Source of the DNA: Patiria miniata
Lineage: Eukaryota > Echinodermata > Asteroidea > Valvatida > Asterinidae
Reading direction: 5' to 3'
Assembly: GCF_015706575.1 (NCBI RefSeq)
Contig: NW_024037056.1
Coordinates: forward strand, 14,769,176-14,833,175
Length of the DNA stretch: 64,000 bases
A model generated the notes under the pieces. The model made no database searches. It saw only the letters and a program-made list of their open reading frames with translations, and was not told where the DNA came from. Every line of letters starts with the position of its first letter. The stretch's first letter is position 1. Below, in pieces: positions 20,401 through 29,885 of the stretch. The translations under genes were made by a program, and so were the position numbers.

Positions 20401-22665
20401 TATGTGTGTGTTAGACTTTCTTTTCTTGTTTGACTTTCTGTATTTAATTTCTGACCCATGTCATGACCTATGATCCTTGTTTGTCGTTCTGAATATTTAG
20501 GATGAAGAGCAGTTGACTAACCACCAAGACTTGGCCAGTCGTCTGCAGCAGGTGGGTAGTCTTTTACTTTCAAAATCATGCTAACGATAATTTAATATTT
20601 TAATAGCTAATTTTGTCATTGGAAAAATGATTCATTTACCCCATCATGTCCTTTGGAAGTCCCCCCCTTTACATTTGCTAACTCTAACTAATCGTTTACT
20701 AAGGTGACAAATAATTCAGCTGCTGCAAACTGCTCACTGACTGGATTGCCCTGAAATATACAAATCAAAAAGTTAGAGAGACCTGTTTTTTTTTGTCTTT
20801 AGCAAACATTTGTTCTTCTTTTGCCTCTGAAGAAGTCTTTGCTGAAGACGAAATTTATAAGGCCTCTCTAATTTTTTCATTTACAAAGGTGTATGGTACT
20901 GTAATGAATTAAACATGGTTCGTAAATATTTTGTGCGTAACATTAATTAATATTCATGGTGTAACACATGGAGTGGACTGGATGGTTATGAAGAAGGTGT
21001 TAGGGTGCTTAGGACTAAACTAAAAATTAATGAAACTGCAATTATCAAGACTATCCGTGGAATCTAAACAGATTGAAAGGGAGAATGGTTCGATGGGTTA
21101 CGATTCAGTGGATTTAGCCAACGACACACCGTCGCCTGACTACGATGATAGCGATGTGTTCCCGGTCCACGATCCGTTCTCTCATTTGGATCATCGTAGG
21201 GTGAGCTAGTACTTGCATAGCTTGGCCTATATCAAGGAGTTTCAGAGACGAGTTGTTGTATTAATTATTGGCAATAGGGTGGTAGTTTGACTAAAAATTA
21301 ATGCAGTTCAAAGTTCTGTTGTGAAGAACGCCTTGGAACATGACGGAAATAATGGTGACAATTTATTGAAGGGATTTTGTTTTGAGGTGTCATTTGTGGG
21401 TCATTGGAAAACTAATGAATAATATTTTATTTAAGTCACTGGGCATTTTAAATGTGGTGTCGATTTTGTTGAGTGTTGAAGATGTAACTAACTTTAATCA
21501 TAGAAATATTGCTCTAGGCTTGTGGAGTTAATCGTCTTGGTCAGGTTTTTGAAACCAATTGAAAAATTGACAATTTGGAAGGCAACTATGGCGGACAGAA
21601 TAATTTAGAATTTAAATTGAGGTTGATTTATGAGAGTGATTCCTTTAAAATATATGAGGAACATATTTCACAAAATTATTATATTTTTTTTGCAGGAACA
21701 ACTGCAAGTGCAGAGAGTGGGCTATGCAAATGATATGGTAAGTGTATATGTCAATTTTCCTGACTGTTCATACGTTTAAGACCACTTTCTTATATATCAT
21801 AAATGTTACATACTTGTCTGTTTTAAACTTGAAACTTGTTGTTTACGAAAAGTGTATTTGGAGTTCTTAAAGCTTTTGGAGTCAATTTATGGAACCATGA
21901 TTATGATGTTTGTCGTTGCCACAGGTTCCTGATTACCCACAATCCTCCACCTTCATGCGACCTTACATGGCAACAGGTCAAGAGGCTATGGTGAGTACAC
22001 AAGCTTAAACAACTTGTAGTTGAAGTCAGTTTGTTAACATACAGATGGTGTTGTGTTAGGAAGTGCTTGAATTTGAATATTCAAAATTCACCAGATTAGC
22101 AGTTTGGTTTTATAGACCTTTAGCATTGAGCTACCATCTTTGAGGCATTTTTTGTTATACTAATTTAAATATTCATAAATACCTAAGACAGTTCACCCAT
22201 TTCTATTGGTTGAGAGCCTGTCACATGAGTGGTTTTAAATTGCTGATTAAACACTGGCTGGTTATAAACACTTTATTGCTGCACCGCTGCATTCTGCGCC
22301 ACATAGCGCAGTGTGCGCCGTGCGCACGCCAATCTCCATAAAAGGAGATTTTTAGCACTACGCACGTGAGCCACATACCATAGAACTGGCAAGAGGGGTG
22401 TTTCACAAAACATGAGATAAAATTGTTTAACAAAATTGGCAGGAAAATTGTGAATTTTTGACTTGTTTTGACTTTTTGAACGAAAGGTATTTATGAATAA
22501 GAATAAATTAGTGGTTTTTTTTATACAAATGTTACAAGCACAGTTGTCTCATTCCTACCGTCTCTGTCCAGGTCCAAATCATAAATTTGTAATTTTATTT
22601 CTTTCCAGGAGCATTATTACAATGACCCCTCAGAGCAGCGACGACTCGGCGATAATTACTTCTAG
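106..22665 (+). CDS. HYR-repeat/SEA/EGF single-pass receptor, 3' part (5' end off window)
   Basis: Large type I membrane protein, about 2,210 codons in 35 exons in this window. Order: 20 HYR (hyalin-type, Ig-like fold) domains, SEA-like domain, EGF, cbEGF, second SEA domain, EGF, transmembrane helix, cytoplasmic tail ending in TAG at 22663-22665. HYR exons: 106-342, 894-1136, 1593-1835, 1973-2215, 2824-3066, 3458-3700, 3968-4210, 4522-4767, 5948-6193, 6428-6670, 7526-7768, 8068-8310, 9210-9452, 9685-9936, 10399-10641, 10938-11056 plus 11424-11547 (one split domain), 12100-12348, 13030-13275, 13648-13890, 14122-14370. Nearly all are phase 1-1, so exons can be added or lost without frameshift. 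Each HYR shows the xxCP start, a W..P.A.D core, Y.A.D..G and C.F.V.V.G. HYR domains are known as adhesion modules in hyalin and in vertebrate SVEP1 and sushi-repeat proteins. An adhesion or receptor role is inferred. The signal peptide and N-terminus are not in the window. A polyadenylation signal candidate is AATAAA at 22782-22787, with another at 24428-24433. Confidence 0.88.
618..832 (+). mobile_element. tRNA-derived SINE
   Basis: A GGCCTCATGGTCTGG segment with a GGGTTCGAGTCCAGCC B-box-like stretch, then the GGGCAAGGCACTTTGTCACTCATT...CTCTCCACCCAGGAGTAAATGGGTACCTG body. The same body occurs at 4960-5040, 41165-41205 and, reversed, at 46420-46490, which shows a dispersed family. It sits in the intron before HYR exon 894-1136. 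Confidence 0.6.
4884..5183 (+). mobile_element. tRNA-derived SINE, near full length
   Basis: Starts with a tRNA-like head (GTAGGCCTGGTGGTTAGGG... GGAGTTCGAATCCAGC), continues with the shared CTTGGGCAAGCCACTTCACC...CTCTCCACCCAGGGGTATAAATGGGTACC body and ends in a TTTACTTTACTTTATT tail. Best-preserved copy of the family in the window. Confidence 0.7.
5351..5743. mobile_element. Poly-A/T-rich MITE, copy 1
   Basis: Ends are inverted: GGCC followed by A-run and TATTCGGTCTCTGGTC on the left; GACCAGAGACCGACTTA, T-run and GGCC on the right. The middle (TTCAAGCTTGGATTGTACAG... to GACGCGCGCGCTGACC) is nearly identical to 44718-45063. No coding capacity. It contains a long T-run and the AGAGGGCGCT motif. 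Confidence 0.75.
6726..7230. mobile_element. 505-bp inverted-repeat element with TA target duplication
   Basis: Begins CAGGGCGAGTAAAA and ends TTTTACTCACCCTG, flanked by TA on both sides (6724-6725, 7231-7232). The inner arms are also inverted: TTTCAAAATCTAGGATATGAAAGC left, CTTTCATATCCTAGATTTTGAAAG right, so the long inverted repeat covers much of each half. Non-autonomous; a TA duplication fits Tc1/mariner-type transposition. A related lone end occurs at 12429-12445. Confidence 0.75.
7237..7515. repeat. Minisatellite, GATGGGCTTGT units
   Basis: A CACAAGTC-type array followed by about ten tandem TGATGGGCTTG units just before HYR exon 7526-7768. The upstream part shares GTTACAAAGGAAT with the array at 44085-44475. 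Confidence 0.8.
8345..8950. repeat. TTACATTGTA satellite array
   Basis: About 600 bp of nested repeats: 10-bp TACATTGTAT units organised into higher units that end CTATGTATTCCCCTTGTA. All three forward frames stay open over most of it, which gives spurious 200-residue reading frames of Tyr/Ile/Leu/Cys. A short stretch of the same repeat lies at 26058-26106. Confidence 0.9.
11146..11295. repeat. GACCGACCGACTGTTT tandem repeat
   Basis: Four or five 20-bp units of the GACCGACCGACTGTTTGACC type inside the intron that splits HYR domain 16. It is preceded by GGATCCAAAGGTCCAGCCT, closely matching GGATCTGAAGGGCCAGCCT before a second GACT array at 60140-60235, so the arrays belong to one dispersed element. 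Confidence 0.85.
11745..11946. repeat. Inverted pair of tRNA-like sequences
   Basis: Minus-strand copy 11745-11815 and plus-strand copy 11876-11946. Both carry GGGCTGGATAGCTCAGT-GGTAGA (A box) and GGTTCAAA-type B boxes. The anticodon loops read ACGGCAA and TCAGTAA, so position 33 is C rather than the invariant U, and the acceptor stems are poor. I call them SINE heads or tRNA pseudogenes, not functional tRNAs. A third copy (minus) is at 19779-19840. Confidence 0.6.
14762..15512 (+). other. SEA-like domain 1 of the receptor (two exons)
   Basis: Exons 14762-14868 and 15281-15512, joined in phase 0. The stretch resembles an SEA domain: a beta strand, a helix ending QDVLRDDLDRLFRRS, the FVGISL strand, then an IIEFLISF strand. 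The GSVVV-type autoproteolysis site is not present; the corresponding turn reads VGGDDQAII. I infer a non-cleaving SEA fold. An intron of 412 bp holds three copies of a 24-bp repeat. Confidence 0.6.
15073..15144. repeat. 24-bp tandem repeat, three exact copies
   Basis: GCATATCACTGGTTACCATG plus CTGT, repeated three times without a mismatch, in the intron between the two exons of SEA-like domain 1. Confidence 0.95.
15649..16649 (+). other. EGF and calcium-binding EGF domains of the receptor
   Basis: Exon 15649-15762 encodes a six-Cys EGF module (CP..PCDNGGSC..., CMC..FWTGDYC). Exon 16530-16649 encodes a module that opens DVNEC and continues with an N-G-Y/F-type signature (CINIEGSYLCGC), the pattern of calcium-binding EGF domains. 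Both are single phase 1-1 exons, the standard arrangement for shuffled EGF modules. They separate the two SEA-like domains. Confidence 0.8.
16665..17060. repeat. Imperfect ~155-bp tandem repeat
   Basis: Two and a half units starting with TGAGGGCGCTCTTCAA at about 16678 and 16827, and TGAGGACGCTATTCAA near 16987. Each continues with GCAACAGC..CACT, GAGGAATGGAG.GTGGAATGC and CTGAATGCAACACC. Located in the intron between the cbEGF and SEA2 exons. Each unit contains one GAGGGCGCT-like motif. Confidence 0.75.
17147..17926 (+). other. SEA domain 2 with cleavage-like site (two exons)
   Basis: Exons 17147-17274 and 17707-17926 in phase 0. Order: GSFAITRI strand, a QYQRIAGDVTTVLDDIF helix, an SSIVGM strand, then SSGSIMIRYVLTF. 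GSIMI matches the G-S-V/I-x-V autoproteolysis consensus of cleaving SEA domains such as those of MUC1 and GPR116. Cleavage between G and S would leave a non-covalently held ectodomain. Autocleavage is inferred from the motif only. Confidence 0.75.
18555..19075. mobile_element. TTAA-flanked inverted-repeat element with central palindrome
   Basis: Left end TTAAAGGGAAAATACAACAT, right end ATGATGTATATTCCCTTTAA, an inverted repeat of about 24 bp. TTAA occurs at both edges (18555-18558, 19072-19075), the target of piggyBac-type transposases. Inside are a perfect 34-bp palindrome at 18717-18750 and a second inverted pair (AGACTGGTTCCCTGAC near 18838 and its complement near 18907). No reading frame of note. 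Class is inferred from the TTAA alone. Confidence 0.6.
19076..19345. repeat. Degenerate GAGGTTTGGGTTT repeat
   Basis: G/T-rich strand made of variants of GAGGTTTGGGTTT. The same tract begins at about 18495 and is interrupted by the TTAA element. It lies in the intron before the transmembrane exon. Confidence 0.85.
19779..19840 (-). repeat. tRNA-like SINE head
   Basis: Reverse complement reads GGGCTGGAAGGCTCAGTTGG then a CCGGATGGCAATCCGG hairpin. It is the same family as 11876-11946 and lies immediately after the donor site at 19753. Confidence 0.6.
20240..22665 (+). other. Tyrosine-rich cytoplasmic tail exons of the receptor
   Basis: Six small phase-0 exons: 20240-20299, 20501-20551, 21072-21200, 21696-21737, 21925-21990 and 22609-22665. 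Together they encode about 135 residues rich in Tyr, Asp and Gln. Three Tyr are in Y-x-N context: YQN at 20264-20272, YAN at 21723-21731 and YYN at 22615-22623. Y-x-N is the established core of Grb2-type SH2 ligands. Further Tyr occur in DIPYLED, MGYDSVD and PDYDD. All exons are multiples of three, so single-exon skipping would keep the frame. Confidence 0.8.
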
Positions 22666-24572
22666 TTTAGTAGTTTTTAAATTTGCAGAGTGTGCACACT
22701 TCTAAGCAATCTCATGAAGCCATGATAACAGGTGAAGCTGTGCTCATATGCCAAATCAATATCTCAGGAACTTGCTGACAAAATAAAAAGGATTTTTTCT
22801 TAATTCATTGGATTAAGAAAAAATATAAAATTTCATCAGGACATTAATTGCTATTATTCCTCTTCAAGAATTTCCCACATCCTGTTGCTTGATTTGCTTA
22901 TTCATCATCTTTCTGTTTGAGAGTTCCTGTCAAAATCTCTAAACTAGACTTGATATTATGTTGTGCCCTAACTTTTTAACACTTTGATAACGAGTTAATG
23001 TTTTTATATCGTTACAGTTTTAATTATTTTTTTATATTTTATGTTTGTATGCTTTAAACAACCACGAATTCATAATTTTAAATTGAAGTGAATTCTAGTT
23101 CCTTTTAGTTACTTGTTACACATGGTGTTGCTACACCTGTACTTTTTGTTGGTGTATGTTATTTTTTTACTTGACAGCAACTGTCCTGCAAATTTACCTC
23201 AAGATTGTCTGTGAATTCTCATTGAACCACGATTCAATCACTGATTTACAACTTCTAAAATTTCTGGAAGGTTACGCCAACCATCAAACTGAATATCATT
23301 ATTTAAATAGATTTGAGATCAAAGTTCAATCTTTTTTTCTGGTTTTCAACTTAAACTTGATGGAAGTCATTAGAACTGAAATTTTAAATTTTGAGTAAAA
23401 CCGTTGAAGAAAGTAAAAAAAAAGAACTTCATGGACATGTATTTGAGGTGATGTTGCAGCATGTCGCTGGAGAAAGTTTAAACATTTGTCAGATATTTAC
23501 AGTACTAACAATTTATTGTGGAATGTGGAGGAAAAAAGAAGAAATGATGTTGTTGGAATTGTCACATATATTGTTCGTTTTGGATGAAAATATTTTATAT
23601 ATTAAGTTCTGGGATAATGTAGCTTTTTAACATTTGTATGAACGCTAAATTCTTGGTTGAATTAGCTGATTAATAGGAACTAACAATTTGTAAATTTGTA
23701 GCATTTGTTAATTCAGTATGAATATTTGTATATTTTTGTACTGTTTGTTAAAGCGTTTCACTTGTTTCAGAGCTAACCAAAAACAAGTTGAATATTTTGA
23801 TGTACTTTTTAAATTAGCATTTATTTATTTTTTTAAATTAACATTACTACTTAAGTTAAGTCAACCATTCCTATATTGTAACGGTCTTATTCACTTCGTA
23901 GTCTGCACTGTTTAGCAACCCAGGGCTTCGGATCAAGTTCAACGTTTAAGCGGAAAAGTGGAAAACCACTAGTAACCGATCACTTGCGACCTTTTGGTAC
24001 TATACATTGTAGTTTTACCTGGGAAAACCCTTTTCAGGTTAGATCAGTGTTGATTAGGTGATGTGCATTTGGCTGTCCAATTCCATTTCGGGCATGGTAA
24101 CTTGGCATTTGGTTTATCATTTGTTGATAATTGGGTCTTGCTAGCAAAGTTCCTTGAAAGAGATTAAATTCAAAAGATGTGTTAAATTTTGAAGGCAAAG
24201 CTTGTATTTAAACGCAACTACGTCAAAAATGGTACTAATATATTTTTTTTTAAAGATTTCAGGGAATTTAGTCAATGTGGACTCCTACGGAATTTAGGCA
24301 CATTTGTCAGTTAACACTCGCATCCACATTGTGGTATTGCCAGCAAATAACTACAGTATTTTTTTATCATGAATTTTAGCATCTTGATATATTTTTTAAT
24401 CCAGAATTTTGTAATCACTAGTGCGGGAATAAACAAGGTATAATCTTCAATCAGAGTGTTGTTGGTGAGTTACTTTAATTTGAGTCTTTAAACCAGGAAC
24501 CTCGGTCCTGGAACTTCATTGAATGGTGTGCCATTTTGTCTTTTGTAAAATTAAAATAAAAAAACCTTAAAT
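22666..24572. other. 3' UTR and intergenic DNA after the receptor gene
   Basis: A+T-rich, no reading frame with recognisable content on either strand. Likely holds the receptor 3' UTR; AATAAA occurs at 22782-22787 and 24428-24433. Nothing else identified. Confidence 0.6.
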
Positions 24573-25872
24573 TTCTTTGGAAGCATTTCAAGCAATGACA
24601 AATGCATCAGAGACGTATAGAATGTTTATTTAGATTTAATTTCTTGATAAACCTCTTTAATTAATGTAATACAGTTTCTAAAAATAGATTCCTAATATAT
24701 CAAATACATAGTCAAACATGTATTAGTTTTGAAAAATGCAGCACCTTGATGGAATTCCAATCTATTTCAACTTCAACAAACAATATACACATTGACCTAC
24801 CAGGAGGGCAGTAGTTCATATATTCACCTGAGGGGACATTTGAAGGATTATAGCCTAATCAGACGCTAAATATGAACCGAATACATAATTATTGATTGCA
24901 CACTCGTTGGGCTCCGCAATTAAACCACAAAATCGATTAAATTCTATTTTAATTATCACAGCCTCTAGATTATTCAAGTACTCATTTGAACTGAATTTGT
25001 AACTTCCCGAGTCTTTGAGTTACACTTATCAGAGAACATTTCCTTTTAGGATGGGAACTTGATCAATTCATCATTGATTAGTATTGCATCTCCATGATTC
25101 CTTTTAATAATAAAATTTAAAACTACATTCCAAATTTGTATTTCTCACAATATTTGTACTTAAATCTGATGACAAATAATACACTTTAGCAAACTGTCTC
25201 TTCACAATTTAAATTTAAAATTTTGTTTGATGTAAACACACTCCAACTTAAATTTACAGAAAGCTCCGACAATCGAAAATAAACTTAAAATGCCCAAATC
25301 GCTCCCGAGGAAGGACAACGGCCCAAAAGCTTGGGTACTCTAACTCATGTAAATGTCACAGACACTGCAAACTGTAAAAGTCTACCTGATGTGTACCCTA
25401 GGAAATGGGAAATGGGAAACAGCACAAAAAAAATATATATATATAACTTGTGCATCTATCATTTTCCAATATTTTTTATTTCACCTGAGAATTACTGCAT
25501 TGAATGTGTACATTACTCTATTCACAGGCAACTCAAAAAAAGCGAGGAACTTGCAAAAAATGAATTTGGACCTTGTGACTCTTTGAGAAAGCAAACAGCA
25601 CTAAGCTTAGATTCTGCAGTTAGCAGTGTGTAGTTGAAGATTGAAAAATCCCTCTTTTTTTTCCTGCATTAATAAAATGTCTTTGAGGTAAACAACTGCT
25701 TCCCAGTTTTTGCAAAATAATTTTAAATCATATCACAAGTGCTATTACATGTGCCTATTTTTCTCTGAAAAAAAGTAACAAACATTTGGTTGAATACCTT
25801 TAAGTGATTTGACCTTTTTCCAAAGCACTTTGTAAATATCTGTAGTTACTATAAGTTTAAAATACTCTAAGC

Positions 25873-28800
25873 TCACTCGGTAAGATTGTATGCTGCCCTC
25901 AATTGTTGAATAAGCTCCAGCTTTCCTTGCTCTGGCAGGAAGGTCGAGCGCGCAGCATTCAATGTCTGAAAAATAACCCCAAAGAGTTTAAAAAAAGTGT
26001 CTGATAATGTGTTTGTACAGGACTGAAATGTGAACAAGTATTTTGGTTGAAGTGAAATGGTATTACATTGTGTTACATTGTGTTACATTGTATTACATTG
26101 TATTTATTCCCTGATGAATCTGTCAAACCATGCTGGGTCACTTTGGGTGGTACAGGACAAATGGGTCAAGCTATGGTTGCTCACAATATTTCCTGTGAGA
26201 TCTGAGTAAATGTTGAATCTGAACTGAGTTTTTTGTACTTACAACTTGGATAGCTGCTTGATCCGTCAGTCCAAAGTACTTCTTTGCAATCTCAAACTCA
26301 TCATTGATGGTGTTCCGAAAGACTAAAGGATCGTCCGTGTTCAGAGAAAAGTTGATTTTGTCTTTGGTAAACCTATGTAAACCAAAACATAAAAAAATGG
26401 TTTGGGTTTTAAGGTCAGTAAAATTGCCATACGATCTTTAAAAAATTGCAGAACAAAATGTTTATTGTTTGAATATGTTGTCAACCGATGAGAATTAATT
26501 TTCTGTTACCTAACACCTGGGTGTTTGCTGTAGTCAGGGTCACATGACCCGGTGTAGACGCTGGATGTTGGACAAAGCTCAAGATGAATGTCCAAGTCTT
26601 TAACCATCTGAAAGAAAATGGCATGGTAATGATATTAATCCATCGTCGTTATCAAGCCAAGAAATTGTCTTGCATCCTTCGTTGTTAAATACTGAAACCT
26701 TCAAGTTATCATGCTCCAACAACAGATGCCTAAACATTCACTACACACCTTTCAGTAACACACCAAGGTACCCATTTACACCCAACAGTAACTTCAGTAA
26801 GATGCCCATCGGTCAGGCAGCCTGAACACCCCTGCACCCATCAGTTACCCACGGGTACCCATTACCCACTGACCACCCTTTAAAAAAAAAAAAACAATCT
26901 CATCCTGATAAGCACATGGCGCATGGTACCCATGCCCAATTCTCTCTGCACCCAAGCACCCAACAACGAGGCACCCAGACACCCATCTGGTACCCATTCA
27001 GTACCCATCAGGTACCCATCCATACACCCACTAGCCACCCAAACCAACCTGATAGATACTCGCATCTTGAAGCACATGGTACCCATGCCCAATTCTCTCT
27101 GCACCTAAGCACCCAACAGTGAGGCACCCAGACACCCATCTGTTACCCATTCGGTACCCATCAGGTACCCATCCATTCACCCACTAGCCACCCAAACCAA
27201 CCTGATAGATACTCGCATCTTGCAGCGCGTGGTACCCATGCCCAATTCTCTCAGCTTTGAGTAACTCGATTGCTTCTTTGACATTACCAGCGCTAGTTGG
27301 GCCGTCCTCTCCAGCGTGTACAGTGCGATGAATGCCACAAAGTTCTGCCTCCTATAATCAAGATTATTCAACATCAGAAGTATTCTCACTATCTGGAAGG
27401 AATTTTCTATGATAGTTGGTGCATTTATTTCTCAGACAATAAACAGATGAGTTCATTCCTTGGCCATTATCAGTGTAAACCCATTCTGTTTGGTGTAAAT
27501 TCTGACATACTTATCCAAGTTCCTTACTTGGAAAGTTTTGATAATTGCAGGGTCCAGTGGCATGTGTTCTACTCCTACGATATCCATGGCAACCGTCATG
27601 GGGCTGAATTCCTTGCAAAGTTGGAGACACTCGGCAGCCCATTCTATAAAGAAAGGAAAAATGAAACAGGTGCAAGAACAAAACTTAGCAGGCCTTTTGA
27701 AAAGGGGCTGGTATGAAAAGATGTGCAAGTTGAACACTGAGCAGTGTACCACAAAAGTATCTTGAGTTTTAAAAGTAATGCAAAATAGTCTTAAAAATAA
27801 CTCCAAAAGTAGACACTATTACTGCACCCTTTGGTCATTATTGCTTGGATTCTGCTTCCAGAAAAGGATGACAAGTGAGAATCTGTAAACATTAGCTAGC
27901 CAACCTGGTTTGTGCTTAGTTGTAGCAACAATCACTCGGACTTTGATGTTGAAGTCTCTCTGCCCTGCTTCTAGTCCTTCCAAGACACTTGTCATTGCCT
28001 CCCGCGTTGAGAGAACATCTTTGACTTTATCGTGATAAGTTGTCTGTGCATTAGACAGAAGATGCGGGCTCACACGTGTCTCAAAGTAGACCACGCCCTC
28101 ATTTGCTTTGTCCTCGCAGTGCTCATAGGCGATGCGGCGAAGTGCATCCTTGTCACCACTAAAGAACGCATAAAAAAGGAAATGGTTCAAGGGCATTCAG
28201 GGTAAAAATACAATGAGAAATGGCTCATATGTCCATGAGCAACGCACTTTACAGCAATTGTATCTCTACATATAGGACCAAAGGCCAGTGACATAACAAG
28301 GTGAAGTCCTTAACATCCAAAACAAAACTGATGAGTTATCCTCAAATTTCTAAAAGAAAAAAATTGTGGCAGGACAAAATGGCAACAAAAGTGTTTTAAT
28401 TCAATTATTTTGCCAGGTAAAAAAGGGAAAACTTACACAAAAGCTGGTGAAAAGATTCCAAACGTTTTCAAAAAACTGGAGAGGTCCCCTCTTTCGAAGT
28501 TGTTGATGATATGAGCTAGTTCCTCAGGGTTGGAACCTGGCACTTCAACACCACGTTTCCTGAACAAAATTTGAGAAAAATATTTTAAAGTAAAACTTAA
28601 CAAACAAAGCAACTAAACCAAAATACCAAATCAGTACAGTTTGCCTAATAATTGATCCAAAAATCTAGTTATCAGGTTACAATGTCCAAAATGTTCGGAT
28701 ACATGTTGACTCACTTTGCAAGTTCCCAAACCGTGGATGCTCTCACAGCTCCAGCTAAATGGATGTGAAGTTCCACCTAAGAAAGGAGGAAAATCAAATT

Positions 28801-29325
28801 AAAAAAGCAGAGATGACAAAATAATGAATTATAAAAATTGTTTTTGTACTAATGTGCTAGCCAGTTGATACTGCAACAAGCCGAACTATTCCTCTTAACC
28901 CCGACGGAATTTGAAGTTCTTATCAAGTTTTAAGGGGAAAAAAGACCAAAACATCAAATATGAATTTTTACTATTTTAGTATTTTACTGTTTTTTCACAA
29001 TCATGTCGATACTGATGCCAGAAAACATAAAAAAGTTAACGTATGATATAGTATTATATTAGTAAAAGAAACCATTACCAGCCGAACTAGGCTCGGATTT
29101 TTACTACGCCGTATCAGCAAAATCTGAGCCACATGTACATGAACGCCCAGTGCCCACCCCCACCACACCCACGACACACCCACGACACACCCACGACAAA
29201 CAACCAATCAATGATCTTGCTATATCCCCGGCGCGAGGCAAATTGTTTATACCGAAAACATCTCATGCATGTCGAGGAAAGTGACAAACCTTGGGCGATT
29301 CCTTCTGACGATTTTCTCTGTCCAT
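25873..29325 (-). CDS. ADA: Adenosine deaminase, left tandem copy (active-site Asp replaced by Ala)
   Basis: Zinc enzyme of purine salvage that turns adenosine into inosine. Nine exons, minus strand: 29325-29290, 28776-28715, 28559-28437, 28158-27905, 27643-27528, 27351-27202, 26607-26510, 26372-26243, 25965-25873; 353 residues, close to the family's ~360. Recognisable motifs: [10 protein letters not shown] (zinc His16 and His18), [16 protein letters not shown] (His209, Glu212 the proton donor), GHGYH, and NTDDPL (Asp293/294). Family enzymes read HxHLDG; the Asp contacts the ribose 5'-OH. Here residue 20 is Ala (GCT), while the right copy keeps Asp. All other catalytic residues are intact, so altered substrate preference or loss of activity are both possible. 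AATAAA on the minus strand at 24630-24625 lies in a block conserved with the other copy and is the likely poly(A) signal. Confidence 0.92.
26058..26106. repeat. Short TTACATTGTA repeat in ADA intron 8
   Basis: Five units of TTACATTGTR, the same sequence as the 600-bp array at 8345-8950. Absent from the corresponding intron of the other ADA copy. Confidence 0.8.
26925..27230. repeat. 153-bp minisatellite made from the end of ADA exon 6
   Basis: GGTACCCATGCCCAATTCTC occurs at 26925, 27078 and 27231, exactly 153 bp apart. The last belongs to real exon 6 (27202-27351). Each unit therefore carries about 55 nt of exon 6 with its donor site, joined to GTACCCATC-rich intron sequence. The right ADA copy has one such extra unit (32463-32615), so the array began before the gene duplication. 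Confidence 0.9.
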
Positions 29326-29588
29326 TTTTATTCTAGAAGTAGAAAGCGACAAAATTCTCTGATTTGCACTGATGGTCCAATGTTACGATTAAAACTAATA
29401 TCAGACGTGTGTATGTGGAGATGTCACAAAAATGTTGAATGGGAATCGGGATGCAGCAAAAGTTGTTCCCCCCAAGCAAAACTTACTCGCGACGTCCGTC
29501 CGATCGATATAGCGCCCTCTGTTGAAAACAGGCGCTTAAAAAACTGTCAGACACACTATGGTCTGGAGAGACTTTCTTATTGCCAAAG
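29326..29588. promoter_or_regulatory. Left copy of the bidirectional ADA promoter
   Basis: Lies between the start codon of the left ADA gene and the relic exon. Shares blocks with 35096-35429, including GATAGCGCCCTCTGTTGAAA-like sequence at about 29508-29527. It presumably still drives the left ADA gene; its rightward output now meets a dead exon. Confidence 0.55.
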
Positions 29589-29649
29589 ATGTGGAGCCAG
29601 CAGAGTGCAGGCTTGACTTGAGAAGCATCGGATAAGTGCACTTTTTTAG
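29589..29649 (+). pseudogene. Decayed first exon of the C8orf34-like gene
   Basis: Matches the functional first exon at 35430-35492 over its whole length, including the ATG and the GTAGG/GTAAG donor. It lacks two bases after AGCAGAG and therefore runs into TGA after ten codons; the end reads TTTTTTAG instead of TTTTTGAG. Distance to the left ADA start codon (264 bp) resembles that in the functional pair (335 bp). It is the promoter-proximal relic left by the segmental duplication. Confidence 0.85.
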
Positions 29650-29804
29650 GTAGGAATCTTTTGAGGAAGGCCTTGAGTTTTCATAATGTGCTGCATCCAT
29701 TTCTTGTCATTTATTTAGTGGACATATTGCCGGCGGCAATCCCTATCAACAGAGGGCGCTGTACTCTCTAAGATAGGGCTGAATTATAATATATATTAAA
29801 CGGT

Positions 29805-29885
29805 AGCACATGTGGCCTAGTGGTGGATATAAGCAACGGTTGAGCGGGAAGATCCGGGTTCAATCCCCGCTGGCGATAGGCCTAT
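29805..29885 (+). repeat. tRNA-like sequence
   Basis: Contains TGGCCTAGTGGT (A box) and GATCCGGGTTCAATCCCCGC (B box) with an irregular middle. Likely a SINE head or tRNA pseudogene in the ~0.9 kb spacer between the two duplicated units. Confidence 0.5.

Noticed and set aside
29589..29649. Alternative functional promoter exon of the C8orf34-like gene
   Set aside because: A 2-bp deletion and an early in-frame TGA destroy the reading frame; it could only serve as a non-coding leader.
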